A stretch of DNA of 64,000 nucleotides from Pseudomonas orientalis (GTDB lineage Bacteria > Pseudomonadota > Gammaproteobacteria > Pseudomonadales > Pseudomonadaceae): contig NZ_CP094351.1 in the NCBI RefSeq assembly GCF_022807995.1, positions 5,441,501-5,505,500 of the forward strand, given 5' to 3'. Under the pieces are notes generated by a model. That model did no database searches. It worked only from the letters and a program-made list of their open reading frames with translations, and was not told the DNA's origin. Within the stretch, counting starts at the first letter, position 1. Every line of letters starts with the position of its first letter. Positions 43,189 through 52,113 of the stretch are shown here, piece by piece. A program made the translations under genes and the position numbers.

Positions 43189-45135
43189 GTGATAAAGCCC
43201 CTAGCCCTCGCTATCAGCGTCGCCGGCGCCCTGTTGTCGGCACAAACCCAGGCCTACGAATACGGTCAGCACGCAACTGCCACGCTGGAAAAGCTGATCA
43301 ATGACTACCCCGGCCGTTATCGCGGCACCGCCAATTTCGCCGGGGCCGCCGATTGGATGCAGAGCCGGATGGGCACGGCCTACAGCATCAGTCGCCAGGA
43401 CTTCACCTGGAACAATGGCAGTCGCGCCTCGCAGAATGTGGTGGCCTACGCTGCCGGCACCAAGGCGCAGTACGTGGTGATCGGCGCGCACTTCGACACC
43501 TACTTCGGTCGGCCCACTCTGCAAGGCCTGGACGACAACGGTTCCGGCGCCAGCGTGCTGACCGAGGTGGCGAAGAACCTGGGCGGGCTGCAACTGGAAA
43601 ATGGCCTGCAGGTGGTCGGCTTCGGCGCCGAGGAAGAAGGCCTGCGCGGCTCCAGGGCCTTCGTCGATTCCCTGAACGCAAGCCAGCGCGCCAATATGCT
43701 CGCCATGATCAACCTCGACAGCCTGATCACCGGCGACATGATGTACGCCCACGCCGGTCAGAACAGTACGGCCAACCCGAGTCTGGCGGCGTTGCGCGAA
43801 CACACGTTCCAGATCGCCAGGGAATTGAATATCGCCCTGTTCACCAACCCCGGCCTGGACCCGCAATACCCCAAGGGCACCGGCTGTTGCAGCGATGGCG
43901 AACCGTTCGAACCGCTGAATATACCGATCCTGTATATCGAGGCCACCAACTGGGAGCTGGGCGACCTGGACGGCTACACCCAGACCGACAACCCGAAAAT
44001 TCCCGGCGGCTCAACCTGGCACGACCCGAGCGAAGACAACAAAGCCGTGCTCACCGATGCCTTCGGCCAGGCGCGCATCGACCAGCGCCTGCGCGATTAT
44101 TCGCGCCTGCTCAGCCGCCTGGTGCTGGAGCTGACCAACGCCGACTTGATGGCCTCGACCGCCTCCGGCGGCGCCGCTGCGCGCAATATGCAGGACAACC
44201 TGCAGCGCCAGCACCAGGCGCTGGCGCGCCTGCACGAGCGCCGCTGGCTGACCCTGCAGGCCACCGGTCGCGAGGTCGGCAGCTTTGATGGCGAGGTCGG
44301 CGTGGACGGGGAATACAACCCGGACAATGGCTTCGACACCCCGCTCAACCCTGAGGCCCGTCGCCTGGGCGTGCACGCGTTGGGTGATTATCAACTCAGT
44401 TCAAGCCTGAACATCGGCGCCAGCCTGAGCTACCTCAACGGGCGCGATAAGCTGGAGCATCGCGGCAAACTGGACAGCGACACCTGGCAGGCCGCCGTCT
44501 ACGCCCTGCTCAATGACGGCGGGCCGAGCTGGCTGGCCGGTGACCTGAGCGTCGGCCATACGCGCTTCGACGCCAGGCGCAACCTGCTGATACAGGCCAA
44601 CGGCGGGCCGGTCCTGCTCAACCAGCAACTGACCGGCAACACCGACGCACTCTCCCTGGGCGCACGGGTGCTGGGCGGCTACGACTTCGACTTCGGCGCA
44701 ATTAAAAGCGGCCCTTTTGCCGGGCTCGACTACAGCCATTACCGCATCGATCAGTTCGACGAGAAGCAAAACCTGCGCACGGCCCTCGAGTACGAAGAAC
44801 AGTCGTTCGACTCCCTGGAAGCCAGCCTGGGTTGGCGCGTGCGCGGTGCCGTCGCCCTGCCTTACGGCCTGACTCTGATGCCCTATGGCAATCTCGCGTG
44901 GGTCAAGGAGCTGGCCGACGGGCGCCTGGACGACTTGCAATTGACCGCCCGCGCCGATGGCCAGGCCCGCACCGCCAAACTGGGATCAGTCGACAAAAGC
45001 TTCGGCCGCGCGCAGATCGGCAGCCAACTGGCGATCACCCCGCAACTGGGGGTGTACGCCGAAGTGAACAGCCGGCTTGGCCACGCCGAGGGCAGCCAGA
45101 CTGGCTACTCCCTGGGCGTGCAGTGGATGTTCTGA
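43189..45135 (+). CDS. aaaA: AaaA-like aminopeptidase autotransporter
   Basis: This 648-residue protein has a signal peptide (cleavage near TQA-Y), an M28 aminopeptidase passenger and a C-terminal beta-barrel ending in WMF, the terminal aromatic expected for outer-membrane assembly. M28 residues are visible in GAHFDTYF, LDDNGSGAS, GAEEEGLRGS and NLDSLITGD. Length and position beside rpiA match P. aeruginosa AaaA, a cell-surface aminopeptidase that frees N-terminal arginine. The GTG at 43189 follows AAGGAAG. The barrel spans roughly residues 395-648. Confidence 0.88.
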   Translation: MIKPLALAISVAGALLSAQTQAYEYGQHATATLEKLINDYPGRYRGTANFAGAADWMQSRMGTAYSISRQDFTWNNGSRASQNVVAYAAGTKAQYVVIGAHFDTYFGRPTLQGLDDNGSGASVLTEVAKNLGGLQLENGLQVVGFGAEEEGLRGSRAFVDSLNASQRANMLAMINLDSLITGDMMYAHAGQNSTANPSLAALREHTFQIARELNIALFTNPGLDPQYPKGTGCCSDGEPFEPLNIPILYIEATNWELGDLDGYTQTDNPKIPGGSTWHDPSEDNKAVLTDAFGQARIDQRLRDYSRLLSRLVLELTNADLMASTASGGAAARNMQDNLQRQHQALARLHERRWLTLQATGREVGSFDGEVGVDGEYNPDNGFDTPLNPEARRLGVHALGDYQLSSSLNIGASLSYLNGRDKLEHRGKLDSDTWQAAVYALLNDGGPSWLAGDLSVGHTRFDARRNLLIQANGGPVLLNQQLTGNTDALSLGARVLGGYDFDFGAIKSGPFAGLDYSHYRIDQFDEKQNLRTALEYEEQSFDSLEASLGWRVRGAVALPYGLTLMPYGNLAWVKELADGRLDDLQLTARADGQARTAKLGSVDKSFGRAQIGSQLAITPQLGVYAEVNSRLGHAEGSQTGYSLGVQWMF

Positions 45136-46044
45136 TCAGGGCTTTTTGAACACATAGAACAGGTTCGGCTCACTGACGAGGTACAGCGTGCCCTCGTCAT
45201 CCATGGCGACCCCCTCGGCCTGGGGCACACGTTTTTTCAGGCCGTGGCGCCCGTTGAGCAGCGACAGACTGCTCAGCGGGCGACCGTCGATGTCCAGCTC
45301 CAGCACCAGAAACGACTCATCCGACAGCGCCAGCAAATGGCCGCTGCGCTCGTCGTATTGCAGGCTGGAGAGGTCGCGCACAAACAACCCGGCATCACGC
45401 TTGGGGTTATTGATCACGTGCACCGAGTAGGTTTTTTCCGCTTTGAAATGGGGAAAGCCGTGGACTTCGTAAATCACCATCGGGTCGCGTTCCTTGGCGA
45501 CAAACAGGCGCTTGCCCACCGAGTCATAGGCCAGGCCCTCGAAACCCTTGTTGCTGCCGATGTGCACGCCCAGGGTCATCTGCTCCGCATCGGCGGCATC
45601 GAGAAATTGCGTGTCATCGTCCACATGCACTTTGATCAGCCGCTGCTGGCGCTCGTCGCTGATCACATAGATGTTGTCGCTGATGAACTCCACTGCTTCG
45701 GCATCGCCAAAACCCACCAGGGGAATACGCCGCAGGATCTTGCCCTGCAGGGACAGTTCGACCAGCTCGGCGTTTTTATTGGTGACGGTAAACAGGCTTT
45801 TGCGCACCGGATCGTAAGTGAGGGCCGACACATCGTCGTCGAGCCCTTCGATCACCTGGGCCTCCAGGGAGACGCGATAATCCGCCAGGCCGATGCTGCG
45901 TTCATTGGCCGGCTGATGCCACACCCGCCAGTTGAACCAGGCACGTTCGAACAGACGGAACTGCTGCGCAACGACCCCGGCGGCAACCAGGGCAATCAGA
46001 ATCAGGATGACTAAAGCGGGTTTGGGGCGGGCAAGTCGGCGCAT
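45136..46044 (-). CDS. SdiA-regulated (YjiK-like) domain protein, copy 1
   Basis: This 302-residue protein has an N-terminal membrane anchor (residues about 8-28) and a periplasmic beta-propeller-like SdiA-regulated domain (VSALTYDPVRKSLFTVTNK; GFGDAEAVEFI; PNLFYVFKKP). Its stop directly abuts the stop of the convergent autotransporter. A paralogue follows upstream on the same strand. The function of this family is unknown. Confidence 0.82.
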   Translation of the reverse strand: MRRLARPKPALVILILIALVAAGVVAQQFRLFERAWFNWRVWHQPANERSIGLADYRVSLEAQVIEGLDDDVSALTYDPVRKSLFTVTNKNAELVELSLQGKILRRIPLVGFGDAEAVEFISDNIYVISDERQQRLIKVHVDDDTQFLDAADAEQMTLGVHIGSNKGFEGLAYDSVGKRLFVAKERDPMVIYEVHGFPHFKAEKTYSVHVINNPKRDAGLFVRDLSSLQYDERSGHLLALSDESFLVLELDIDGRPLSSLSLLNGRHGLKKRVPQAEGVAMDDEGTLYLVSEPNLFYVFKKP

Positions 46045-46165
46045 CGGGGCGGGCTCAGAGAGAAAAACTGGCGAATAGATATCAAGGTCGCCTGAATTTA
46101 AACTTAAACGCGCCGGGATGCCTGGCGAATGCCGCTATTTGAGAAATGTCTGACGTAAACGTACG

Positions 46166-47092
46166 TTATTTCTGCTTTTCAAAACGATAGAACAGGTTCG
46201 GTTCACTGACCATGTAAAGGGTGCCGCTCTCGTCCATGGTCACACCTTCGGCACGCGGGATAGTGTCTTTGAGGCCGTTGAAGCCGCCCAGCAACGTCAT
46301 GAAGCTGACTTGCTCACCCTTCTCGTCCAGCTCCAGCAACAGGTGGGAGTCGGCCGACAGCACCAGCAAGTGCCCGGTACGCGGGTCAACCGCCAGCGCC
46401 GAGAGGTTGCGCATGTCGAGTTCGGTGCTGGCCAGCTTTTGCTTGTCGCCTGCCAGGGTCTGGCTGCCATCGCTTTTCCAGGTGAACAGCGCCGGTGGGC
46501 GCTCTTCGCCCAGCACCAGTTGCTGGTTGCGCTTGTCCCAGGTAATGGCTTCGAAGGCCTTGTTCTGATCCTTGGACGGGCCGAGGTCATAGCTGGGAAA
46601 ATCGGCCTTGTTCAATGCCGTGGTGCCTGCGTCGATCTTGATGAGGGTCAGGCTGTGCTGGCGCTCATCGACCACGGCCATCAGGCCATTTTCCATCACC
46701 GTCACGCCTTCCGGGTTGTTCCAGCCATTGAGCGGCATCTTGCGCAGCACATCGCCCTGCAGGCTCAGCTCCACCAGGAACGGGTTCTTGCCCATCACGG
46801 AAAACAGGGTTTTTGTCTGGGGGTTGTAGGACAGGTCCGAAGCCTCATCCTTCTCCATACCGGGCAGCAGCTTGGCGTCGATGATCGCGTGATAGTCAGG
46901 CAGCCACACACTTTCCCGGCGTTCGGCCGGGCTTTCAAAACCCTCCAGCACCCACAGCACACCCCGATCGTCCCAGTGCATGGCCCAGGCGATGCCATAC
47001 AGGATCGCCCCGGCCAGAAACACCCAGGAATACCAGCGCATGGTCAGGCGCGAGCGAAGCGTAGGTTTGGAAGTGGGCAGAGGCACGGCCAT
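46166..47092 (-). CDS. SdiA-regulated (YjiK-like) domain protein, copy 2
   Basis: This 308-residue paralogue of the gene at 45136 has the same plan: membrane anchor (about residues 18-38) and propeller-like domain (ASDLSYNPQTKTLFSVMGK; PNLFYRFEKQK). The shared C-terminal motif AEGVxMDxxGTLYxVSEPNLFY shows they arose by duplication, though the sequences have diverged considerably. A 121-bp gap separates the copies. Confidence 0.82.
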   Translation of the reverse strand: MAVPLPTSKPTLRSRLTMRWYSWVFLAGAILYGIAWAMHWDDRGVLWVLEGFESPAERRESVWLPDYHAIIDAKLLPGMEKDEASDLSYNPQTKTLFSVMGKNPFLVELSLQGDVLRKMPLNGWNNPEGVTVMENGLMAVVDERQHSLTLIKIDAGTTALNKADFPSYDLGPSKDQNKAFEAITWDKRNQQLVLGEERPPALFTWKSDGSQTLAGDKQKLASTELDMRNLSALAVDPRTGHLLVLSADSHLLLELDEKGEQVSFMTLLGGFNGLKDTIPRAEGVTMDESGTLYMVSEPNLFYRFEKQK

Positions 47093-47228
47093 GGGGCGCT
47101 TTTTTCCGGAAAGTCAGCGGTAGGGAATAGCACAGGATCCAGAGGCCTGTGCGAGAAGTTCGGGATTATCCGGGTGGTGTGTGAAAAAAATGCAAAAACA
47201 CCGGTTTTGGCAGATGTACACAATCAAA

Positions 47229-47317
47229 TGTGGGAGGGGGCTTGCCCCCGATAGCGGAGTGTCAGCCACAGATTTGCCGACTGACACACTGCAATCGGGG
47301 GCAAGCCCCCTCCCACA
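47229..47317. repeat. Canonical REPIN, 89 bp
   Basis: 24-bp arms around a 41-bp spacer, between the FAH-family gene and the second SdiA-regulated gene, both on the minus strand. Confidence 0.88.
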
Positions 47318-47345
47318 TTTTTTACTGCGTTTCGTCAGGAAAAAA

Positions 47346-48011
47346 TCAGCGCACCACGCTTTCGAAGCGGTTGACGCCCGACAACTCCAGCACCAGCCTG
47401 TCACCGACATTCAGCGGCCCGACGCCCGCCGGTGTGCCGGTGAGGATCACATCACCGGCCTGCAGCGAGAAGCAGCCGGCCATGTGCTGGATCATCGGCA
47501 CGATCGGGTTGAGCATCTGCGCGCTGTTGCCGTTCTGACGCACTTCGCCATTGATGCTCAGGCGAATGCCGATATCGGTCACGTCGGCGAAGGTGCTGCT
47601 CACCACGAAAGGCGCGATCACCGCAGCGCCGTCGAACGACTTGGCGATCTCCCACGGCAGGCCCTTGGCCTTGAGCTCCGCCTGTTTGTCGCGCAGGGTC
47701 AGGTCCAGGGCCGGGGCGAAGCCGGAGATGGCATCGAGCACTTCTTCGCGGCTTGGTTTGTTCGACAACGGCTTGCCGATCAGCACGGCGATCTCCGCTT
47801 CGTAGTGCACCGAACCGCGCTCGGTTGGAATGGCAAAACCGCCTTCCAGCGGCACCACGCAACTGCCCGGCTTGATGAACAGCAACGGTTCGGTGGGTAC
47901 CGGGTTGTCCAGTTCCTTGGCGTGTTCGGCGTAGTTGCGCCCGATACACACGACTTTACCCACGGGAAAGTGGATGTTGGTGCCGTCGATATACTTGTGC
48001 TGGTAGCTCAT
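47346..48011 (-). CDS. Fumarylacetoacetate hydrolase family protein
   Basis: This 221-residue member of the FAH superfamily (YcgM/FAHD1-like size) has the metal-binding acidic residues in VHYEAEIAVLIG, the FIKPGS segment and the C-terminal GDVILTGTPAGVGPL. Such proteins act as acylpyruvate hydrolases, oxaloacetate decarboxylases or oxaloacetate tautomerases; sequence alone does not choose. It lies 11 bp downstream of the D-2-hydroxyglutarate dehydrogenase gene and is probably in one operon with it. Confidence 0.87.
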   Translation of the reverse strand: MSYQHKYIDGTNIHFPVGKVVCIGRNYAEHAKELDNPVPTEPLLFIKPGSCVVPLEGGFAIPTERGSVHYEAEIAVLIGKPLSNKPSREEVLDAISGFAPALDLTLRDKQAELKAKGLPWEIAKSFDGAAVIAPFVVSSTFADVTDIGIRLSINGEVRQNGNSAQMLNPIVPMIQHMAGCFSLQAGDVILTGTPAGVGPLNVGDRLVLELSGVNRFESVVR

Positions 48012-48022
48012 TGAACGACTCC

Positions 48023-49417
48023 TTAAACAGCGAAGATCTTGCCTGGGTTCATGATCCCGTTCGGGTCGAACACCGCTTTCACGGCCTTCATGTATTCGAT
48101 CTCAACCGGCGAGCGGCTGTAGGTCAGGTAATCGCGCTTGGTCATGCCCACGCCGTGCTCGGCGGAGATCGAGCCGTTGTACTTGGCGACGGTCTCGAAC
48201 ACCCACTTGTTCACGGTGGCGCACTTGGCGAAGAACTCGTCCTTGCTCAGATTTTCCGGCTTGAGGATGTTCAGGTGCAGGTTACCGTCGCCAATGTGAC
48301 CGAACCACACGATTTCGAAATCCGGGTAATGTTCGCCGACAATTGCGTCAATTTCGCTAAGGAACGCCGGCACTTTGGAAACGGTGACCGAGATATCGTT
48401 TTTGTACGGCGTCCAGTGGGAAATCGTCTCGGAGATGTACTCGCGCAACTTCCACAGGTTATGCAGCTGGGTTTCGCTCTGGCTCATCACGCCGTCCAGC
48501 ACCCAGCCCTGCTCGACGCAGTGCTCGAAGGTTTCCAGGGCGTGATTGGCGACCTCTTCGGTGGTGGCTTCGAATTCCAGCAGTGCGTAGAACGGGCATT
48601 CGGTGTCGAACGGCGCCGGCACATCACCACGGCCGAGGACCTTGGCCAGGGCCTTGTCGGAGAAGAATTCGAACGCGGTCAGATCGAGCTTGCTCTGGAA
48701 GGCGTGCAGCACCGGCATGATCGAGTCGAAGTCGGTGGTGCCCAGCACCATGGCGGTGAGGTTTTTCGGTGCACGGTCCAGGCGCATGGTGGCTTCCACC
48801 ACAAAGCCCAGGGTGCCTTCGGCGCCGATGAACAACTGACGCATGTCGTAGCCGGTGGCGTTCTTGATCAGATCACGGTTGAGTTCCAGCACATCGCCCT
48901 TGCCGGTGACCACTTTCATCCCGGCCACCCAGTTGCGGGTCATGCCGTAGCGAATCACCTTGATCCCGCCGGCATTGGTGCCGATATTGCCGCCAATCTG
49001 GCTGGAGCCGGACGACGCGAAATCCACCGGGTAGTACAGGCCGTTTTCTTCAGCGACGTTCTGCAACTGCTGGGTGACCACGCCCGGCTGGCACACGGCG
49101 GTGCGGTCGGTGAGGTTCACGTCGAGGATCTGGTTCATGTAGTCGAACGACACCACCACTTCACCATTGGCCGCAACAGCCGCCGCCGACAGGCCGGTGC
49201 GCCCGCCGGACGGCACCAGCGCCACCTTGTGGCTATTGGCCCAACGGACGATGGCCTGCACCTGCTCGGTGGTCTTGGGGAACACGATGGCGCATGGCGC
49301 GGGCGCGAAGTGCTTGGTCCAATCCTTGCCGTAAGCCTCCAGGGAGTCGGCGTCGGTCAGCACTTTGCCGGGCTCAACCAGGGTCTTCAGCTCATCAATC
49401 AGGGCAGGATGGGTCAT
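48023..49417 (-). CDS. D-2-hydroxyglutarate dehydrogenase, FAD-binding
   Basis: This 464-residue flavoprotein of the GlcD/D2HGDH family has a PCMH-type FAD domain (VPSGGRTGLSAAAVAANG; SSGSSQIGGNIGTNAGG in part) and a C-terminal lobe with GHIGDGNLHLNI and SAEHGVGMTKR. Pseudomonas orthologues beside serA oxidise the D-2-hydroxyglutarate that SerA produces as a by-product, thereby pulling serine synthesis forward. It is divergent from serA, which fits that role. Confidence 0.9.
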   Translation of the reverse strand: MTHPALIDELKTLVEPGKVLTDADSLEAYGKDWTKHFAPAPCAIVFPKTTEQVQAIVRWANSHKVALVPSGGRTGLSAAAVAANGEVVVSFDYMNQILDVNLTDRTAVCQPGVVTQQLQNVAEENGLYYPVDFASSGSSQIGGNIGTNAGGIKVIRYGMTRNWVAGMKVVTGKGDVLELNRDLIKNATGYDMRQLFIGAEGTLGFVVEATMRLDRAPKNLTAMVLGTTDFDSIMPVLHAFQSKLDLTAFEFFSDKALAKVLGRGDVPAPFDTECPFYALLEFEATTEEVANHALETFEHCVEQGWVLDGVMSQSETQLHNLWKLREYISETISHWTPYKNDISVTVSKVPAFLSEIDAIVGEHYPDFEIVWFGHIGDGNLHLNILKPENLSKDEFFAKCATVNKWVFETVAKYNGSISAEHGVGMTKRDYLTYSRSPVEIEYMKAVKAVFDPNGIMNPGKIFAV

Positions 49418-49483
49418 TGACAGAACTCTCGAACAATTCATGGTCATCCTGAGAACGCTTCACGTCGCAGGAATAGGTGTTTA

Positions 49484-49515
49484 GCGGGGCGCGTATGCTA
49501 GCATACCGCCCCCGC
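49484..49515. promoter_or_regulatory. Palindromic element between the D2HGDH gene and serA
   Basis: A perfect 14-bp palindrome GTATGCTAGCATAC (49493-49506) is embedded in outer arms GCGGGG and CCCCGC, with three unpaired bases on each side. It lies in the divergent promoter region, 67 bp from the dehydrogenase start and 108 bp from serA. No T-run follows, so an operator is more likely than a terminator. Confidence 0.5.
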
Positions 49516-49622
49516 AGGACAGAGCCCAAGGGCGTTTCTGCGGTGACGGCTTTCCTGCCGTCCGGGTCAGCTTAAGCGATCCGATTCCCTGCCATTTTTC
49601 TCCGGGATACAGGTTTACGCAG

Positions 49623-50852
49623 ATGAGCAAGACTTCTCTCGATAAGAGCAAGATCAAGTTCCTTCTTCTGGAAGGCGTCCACCCATCGGCTGTCGACGTT
49701 CTGAAAGCCGCCGGGTACACCAGCATTGAGTACATCACCAGTTCTCTGCCGGAAGCCCAGCTCAAGGAAAAGATCGCCGACGCGCACTTTATCGGCATTC
49801 GCTCCCGCACTCAGCTGACCGAAGAGATCTTCGACCACGCCAAGAAACTCGTGGCCGTCGGCTGTTTCTGCATCGGCACCAACCAGGTCGACCTCAACGC
49901 GGCGCGCGAGCGCGGTATCGCGGTGTTCAACGCCCCGTATTCCAACACCCGTTCCGTTGCGGAACTGGTGCTGGCCGAGGCCATCCTGCTGCTGCGCGGT
50001 ATCCCCGAGAAGAACGCTTCCTGCCACCGTGGCGGCTGGATCAAGAGCGCGGCCAATTCCTTCGAGATCCGCGGCAAGAAACTGGGTATCGTCGGTTACG
50101 GTTCGATCGGCACGCAGCTGTCGGTACTGGCAGAAGGCCTGGGGATGCAGGTGTTCTTCTACGACACCCTGACCAAGCTGCCGCTGGGCAACGCCACGCA
50201 GGTGTCGAGCCTGACCGAACTGCTGGGCATGTCCGACATCGTCACCCTGCACGTTCCGGAAACCGCCGAGACCCAGTGGATGATCGGCGAGAAGGAAATC
50301 CGCGCCATCAAGAAAGGCGGGATCCTGATCAACGCCGCGCGCGGCACCGTGGTGGAGCTGGACGCCCTGGCCGACGCGATCAAGGACAAGCACCTGATCG
50401 GCGCCGCCATCGACGTGTTCCCGGTAGAGCCTCGCTCCAACGACGACATCTTCGAAAGCCCTCTGCGCGGCCTGGACAACGTGATCCTGACCCCGCACAT
50501 CGGCGGCTCCACCGCTGAAGCCCAGGCCAACATCGGCCTGGAAGTCTCGGAAAAACTGGTCAAGTACAGCGACAACGGTACCTCGGTCTCGTCCGTGAAC
50601 TTCCCGGAAGTGGCCCTGCCGGCTCACCCTGGCAAGCACCGTCTGCTGCACATCCACCAGAACATTCCGGGTGTGATGATGGAGATCAACAAGGTGTTCG
50701 CGGAAAACGGCATCAACATCTCCGGTCAGTTCCTGCAGACCAACGAGAAGGTCGGCTACGTGGTCATCGACGTCGACGCCGAGTATTCGGACCTGGCGCA
50801 GGAAAAGCTGCAGCACATCAACGGCACAATTCGTAGTCGCGTGTTGTTCTAA
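49623..50852 (+). CDS. serA: D-3-phosphoglycerate dehydrogenase
   Basis: This 409-residue enzyme catalyses the first step of serine synthesis. The NAD motif is GIVGYGSIGTQLSVLAEG, catalytic residues lie in INAARGTVVEL and the C-terminal LTPHIGGST, and an ACT domain occupies about residues 340-409. Length fits the E. coli-type, serine-inhibited form. It ends in a strong bidirectional terminator. Confidence 0.98.
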   Translation: MSKTSLDKSKIKFLLLEGVHPSAVDVLKAAGYTSIEYITSSLPEAQLKEKIADAHFIGIRSRTQLTEEIFDHAKKLVAVGCFCIGTNQVDLNAARERGIAVFNAPYSNTRSVAELVLAEAILLLRGIPEKNASCHRGGWIKSAANSFEIRGKKLGIVGYGSIGTQLSVLAEGLGMQVFFYDTLTKLPLGNATQVSSLTELLGMSDIVTLHVPETAETQWMIGEKEIRAIKKGGILINAARGTVVELDALADAIKDKHLIGAAIDVFPVEPRSNDDIFESPLRGLDNVILTPHIGGSTAEAQANIGLEVSEKLVKYSDNGTSVSSVNFPEVALPAHPGKHRLLHIHQNIPGVMMEINKVFAENGINISGQFLQTNEKVGYVVIDVDAEYSDLAQEKLQHINGTIRSRVLF

Positions 50853-50868
50853 CGCTTCAACGCTGCAC

Positions 50869-50905
50869 AAAAAAAGGGAGACCCGCCGGGGTCTCCCTTT
50901 TTTTT
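50869..50905. terminator. Bidirectional intrinsic terminator of serA and the DUF4399 gene
   Basis: GGGAGACCC-GCCG-GGGTCTCCC with a run of A before and of T after, so it can work on both strands. It lies between the two convergent genes. Confidence 0.93.
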
Positions 50906-50918
50906 GCCTGAACAAGGC

Positions 50919-51359
50919 TTACTTGACGTTAATCGTGATGACTTTCGAGGCGACCGTCGGGTTGAACTGCATGTGCAGCTTGTCGCCGGCCACCAGTTGC
51001 AAGGTGTGCTTGCCGGGCGTCAGGGTCAGTTCGGTCTCGGTCTGGGCTTTGCCGTAATGGATCACGGTGTCGGTGGCCGGGATCGGCAGTTTCGCATCCG
51101 GCAGTTCTTTCTGATCGATCAGCAGATGGTGGTGGCCGGTGTCAGGCGTCTGGTCAGTGGCCGGGGCCAATTTCAGGCCTTCCATGCCGAATTTCACGGT
51201 AAAGGTTTTATCGACGGTGGCGCCATCTTTCGGCGAAACGATAAATACCTTGGCACCTTCAGGCGGAGCGCTACGCGGGATACCGTCAGCGGCGGTCGCC
51301 AACATCGAAGCGCCCAGCAACAGGCTGGCCAGGGTTGCACGGGACAAAAGGGCTTTCAT
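50919..51359 (-). CDS. DUF4399 periplasmic protein
   Basis: This 146-residue protein has a signal peptide (cleavage near ATAA-D) and a single DUF4399 domain: KVFIVSPKDGATV, GHHHLLIDQKELP and LTPGKHTLQLVAGD. The HHH could bind metal, but no function is established. The ATG at 51359 fits the signal peptide; the longer frame does not. Confidence 0.83.
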   Translation of the reverse strand: MKALLSRATLASLLLGASMLATAADGIPRSAPPEGAKVFIVSPKDGATVDKTFTVKFGMEGLKLAPATDQTPDTGHHHLLIDQKELPDAKLPIPATDTVIHYGKAQTETELTLTPGKHTLQLVAGDKLHMQFNPTVASKVITINVK

Positions 51360-51493
51360 TCGCTTCTCCAGTTTTTCGGTGAAATCTGTAGGGTTATGAC
51401 AACTTCGCGGCAAATTGCTGTCCAAGGCACTCGACACCATAGCAAAACGATGCTGAACAGCGCCTCGTACAATCGAATTCCTTAGGAGTGACC

Positions 51494-51973
51494 ATGCGCT
51501 TCTCGCCTGGCCTGTTACTGTTGCTTCCCCTTCTGAGCCCGTGGGCTCACGCCGAACTGATCGACGACGTCAACGATCGCGGTGAACTGCGCATCGCCCT
51601 CGAAGCCAACACCCCGCCCTTCAACTTCAAGGAAGGCGACAAGCTCACCGGCTTTGAAGTGGAACTGGGCGAGCAACTGGCCAAGGAAATGGACGTACGC
51701 TCCTCGTTTATCACCACCGATGATGCCGACCTGCTGAACGGCGTGGCGACCGGTAAATACGATGTGGCAATCAACCATATCGCTATGACTGCCGAGCTGG
51801 AGGATCGTTTCGATTTCAGCGCCGCGTATAACGACAAACCTGAACTGGCGATTCCGTTTCAGAAGGGCAACCCTGCGTTCAAGAGCAGCCTGGACGGGGC
51901 GTTGAAACGGGTGAAGGACGATGGTCGGTTAAAGGCGCTGGAAGAGAAGTGGCTCGACGGGAATACGCGATAA
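51494..51973 (+). CDS. Family 3 periplasmic binding protein lacking lobe II
   Basis: This 159-residue protein has a signal peptide (cleavage near AHA-E) and the lobe I parts of an amino-acid binding protein: ELRIALEANTPPFNF, GFEVELGEQLAKEM and the C-terminal GNPAFKSSLDGALKRVKDDGRL...EKWLDG. The usual middle segment of about 90 residues (lobe II) is absent: DFSAAYNDKPELAIPFQKGN joins the two hinge strands directly. There is no frameshift, and TTAGGAG precedes the ATG. Whether it binds a ligand is uncertain. No transporter genes adjoin it. Confidence 0.78.
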   Translation: MRFSPGLLLLLPLLSPWAHAELIDDVNDRGELRIALEANTPPFNFKEGDKLTGFEVELGEQLAKEMDVRSSFITTDDADLLNGVATGKYDVAINHIAMTAELEDRFDFSAAYNDKPELAIPFQKGNPAFKSSLDGALKRVKDDGRLKALEEKWLDGNTR

Positions 51974-51977
51974 CCCA

Positions 51978-52066
51978 TGTGGGAGGGGGCTTGCCCCCGA
52001 TGGCGGGGTGTCAGCCACAAATCAGCTGACTGACCCACTGCTATCGGGGGCAAGCCCCTTCCCACA
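51978..52066. repeat. Canonical REPIN, 89 bp
   Basis: 24-bp arms around a 41-bp spacer; the right arm has one change (CCCCTTCCC). It lies between the convergent small binding protein and oxygenase genes. Confidence 0.87.
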
Positions 52067-52113
52067 TTTGTTCCAGGCAAGACTTGAGGGATGGGTCAGA
52101 GCCTTTTGCCTGC

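Noticed and set aside
46158..46167. AACGTACGTT palindrome at the end of the second SdiA-regulated gene
   Set aside because: It is short, overlaps the stop codon and has no partner element; chance occurrence is likely.
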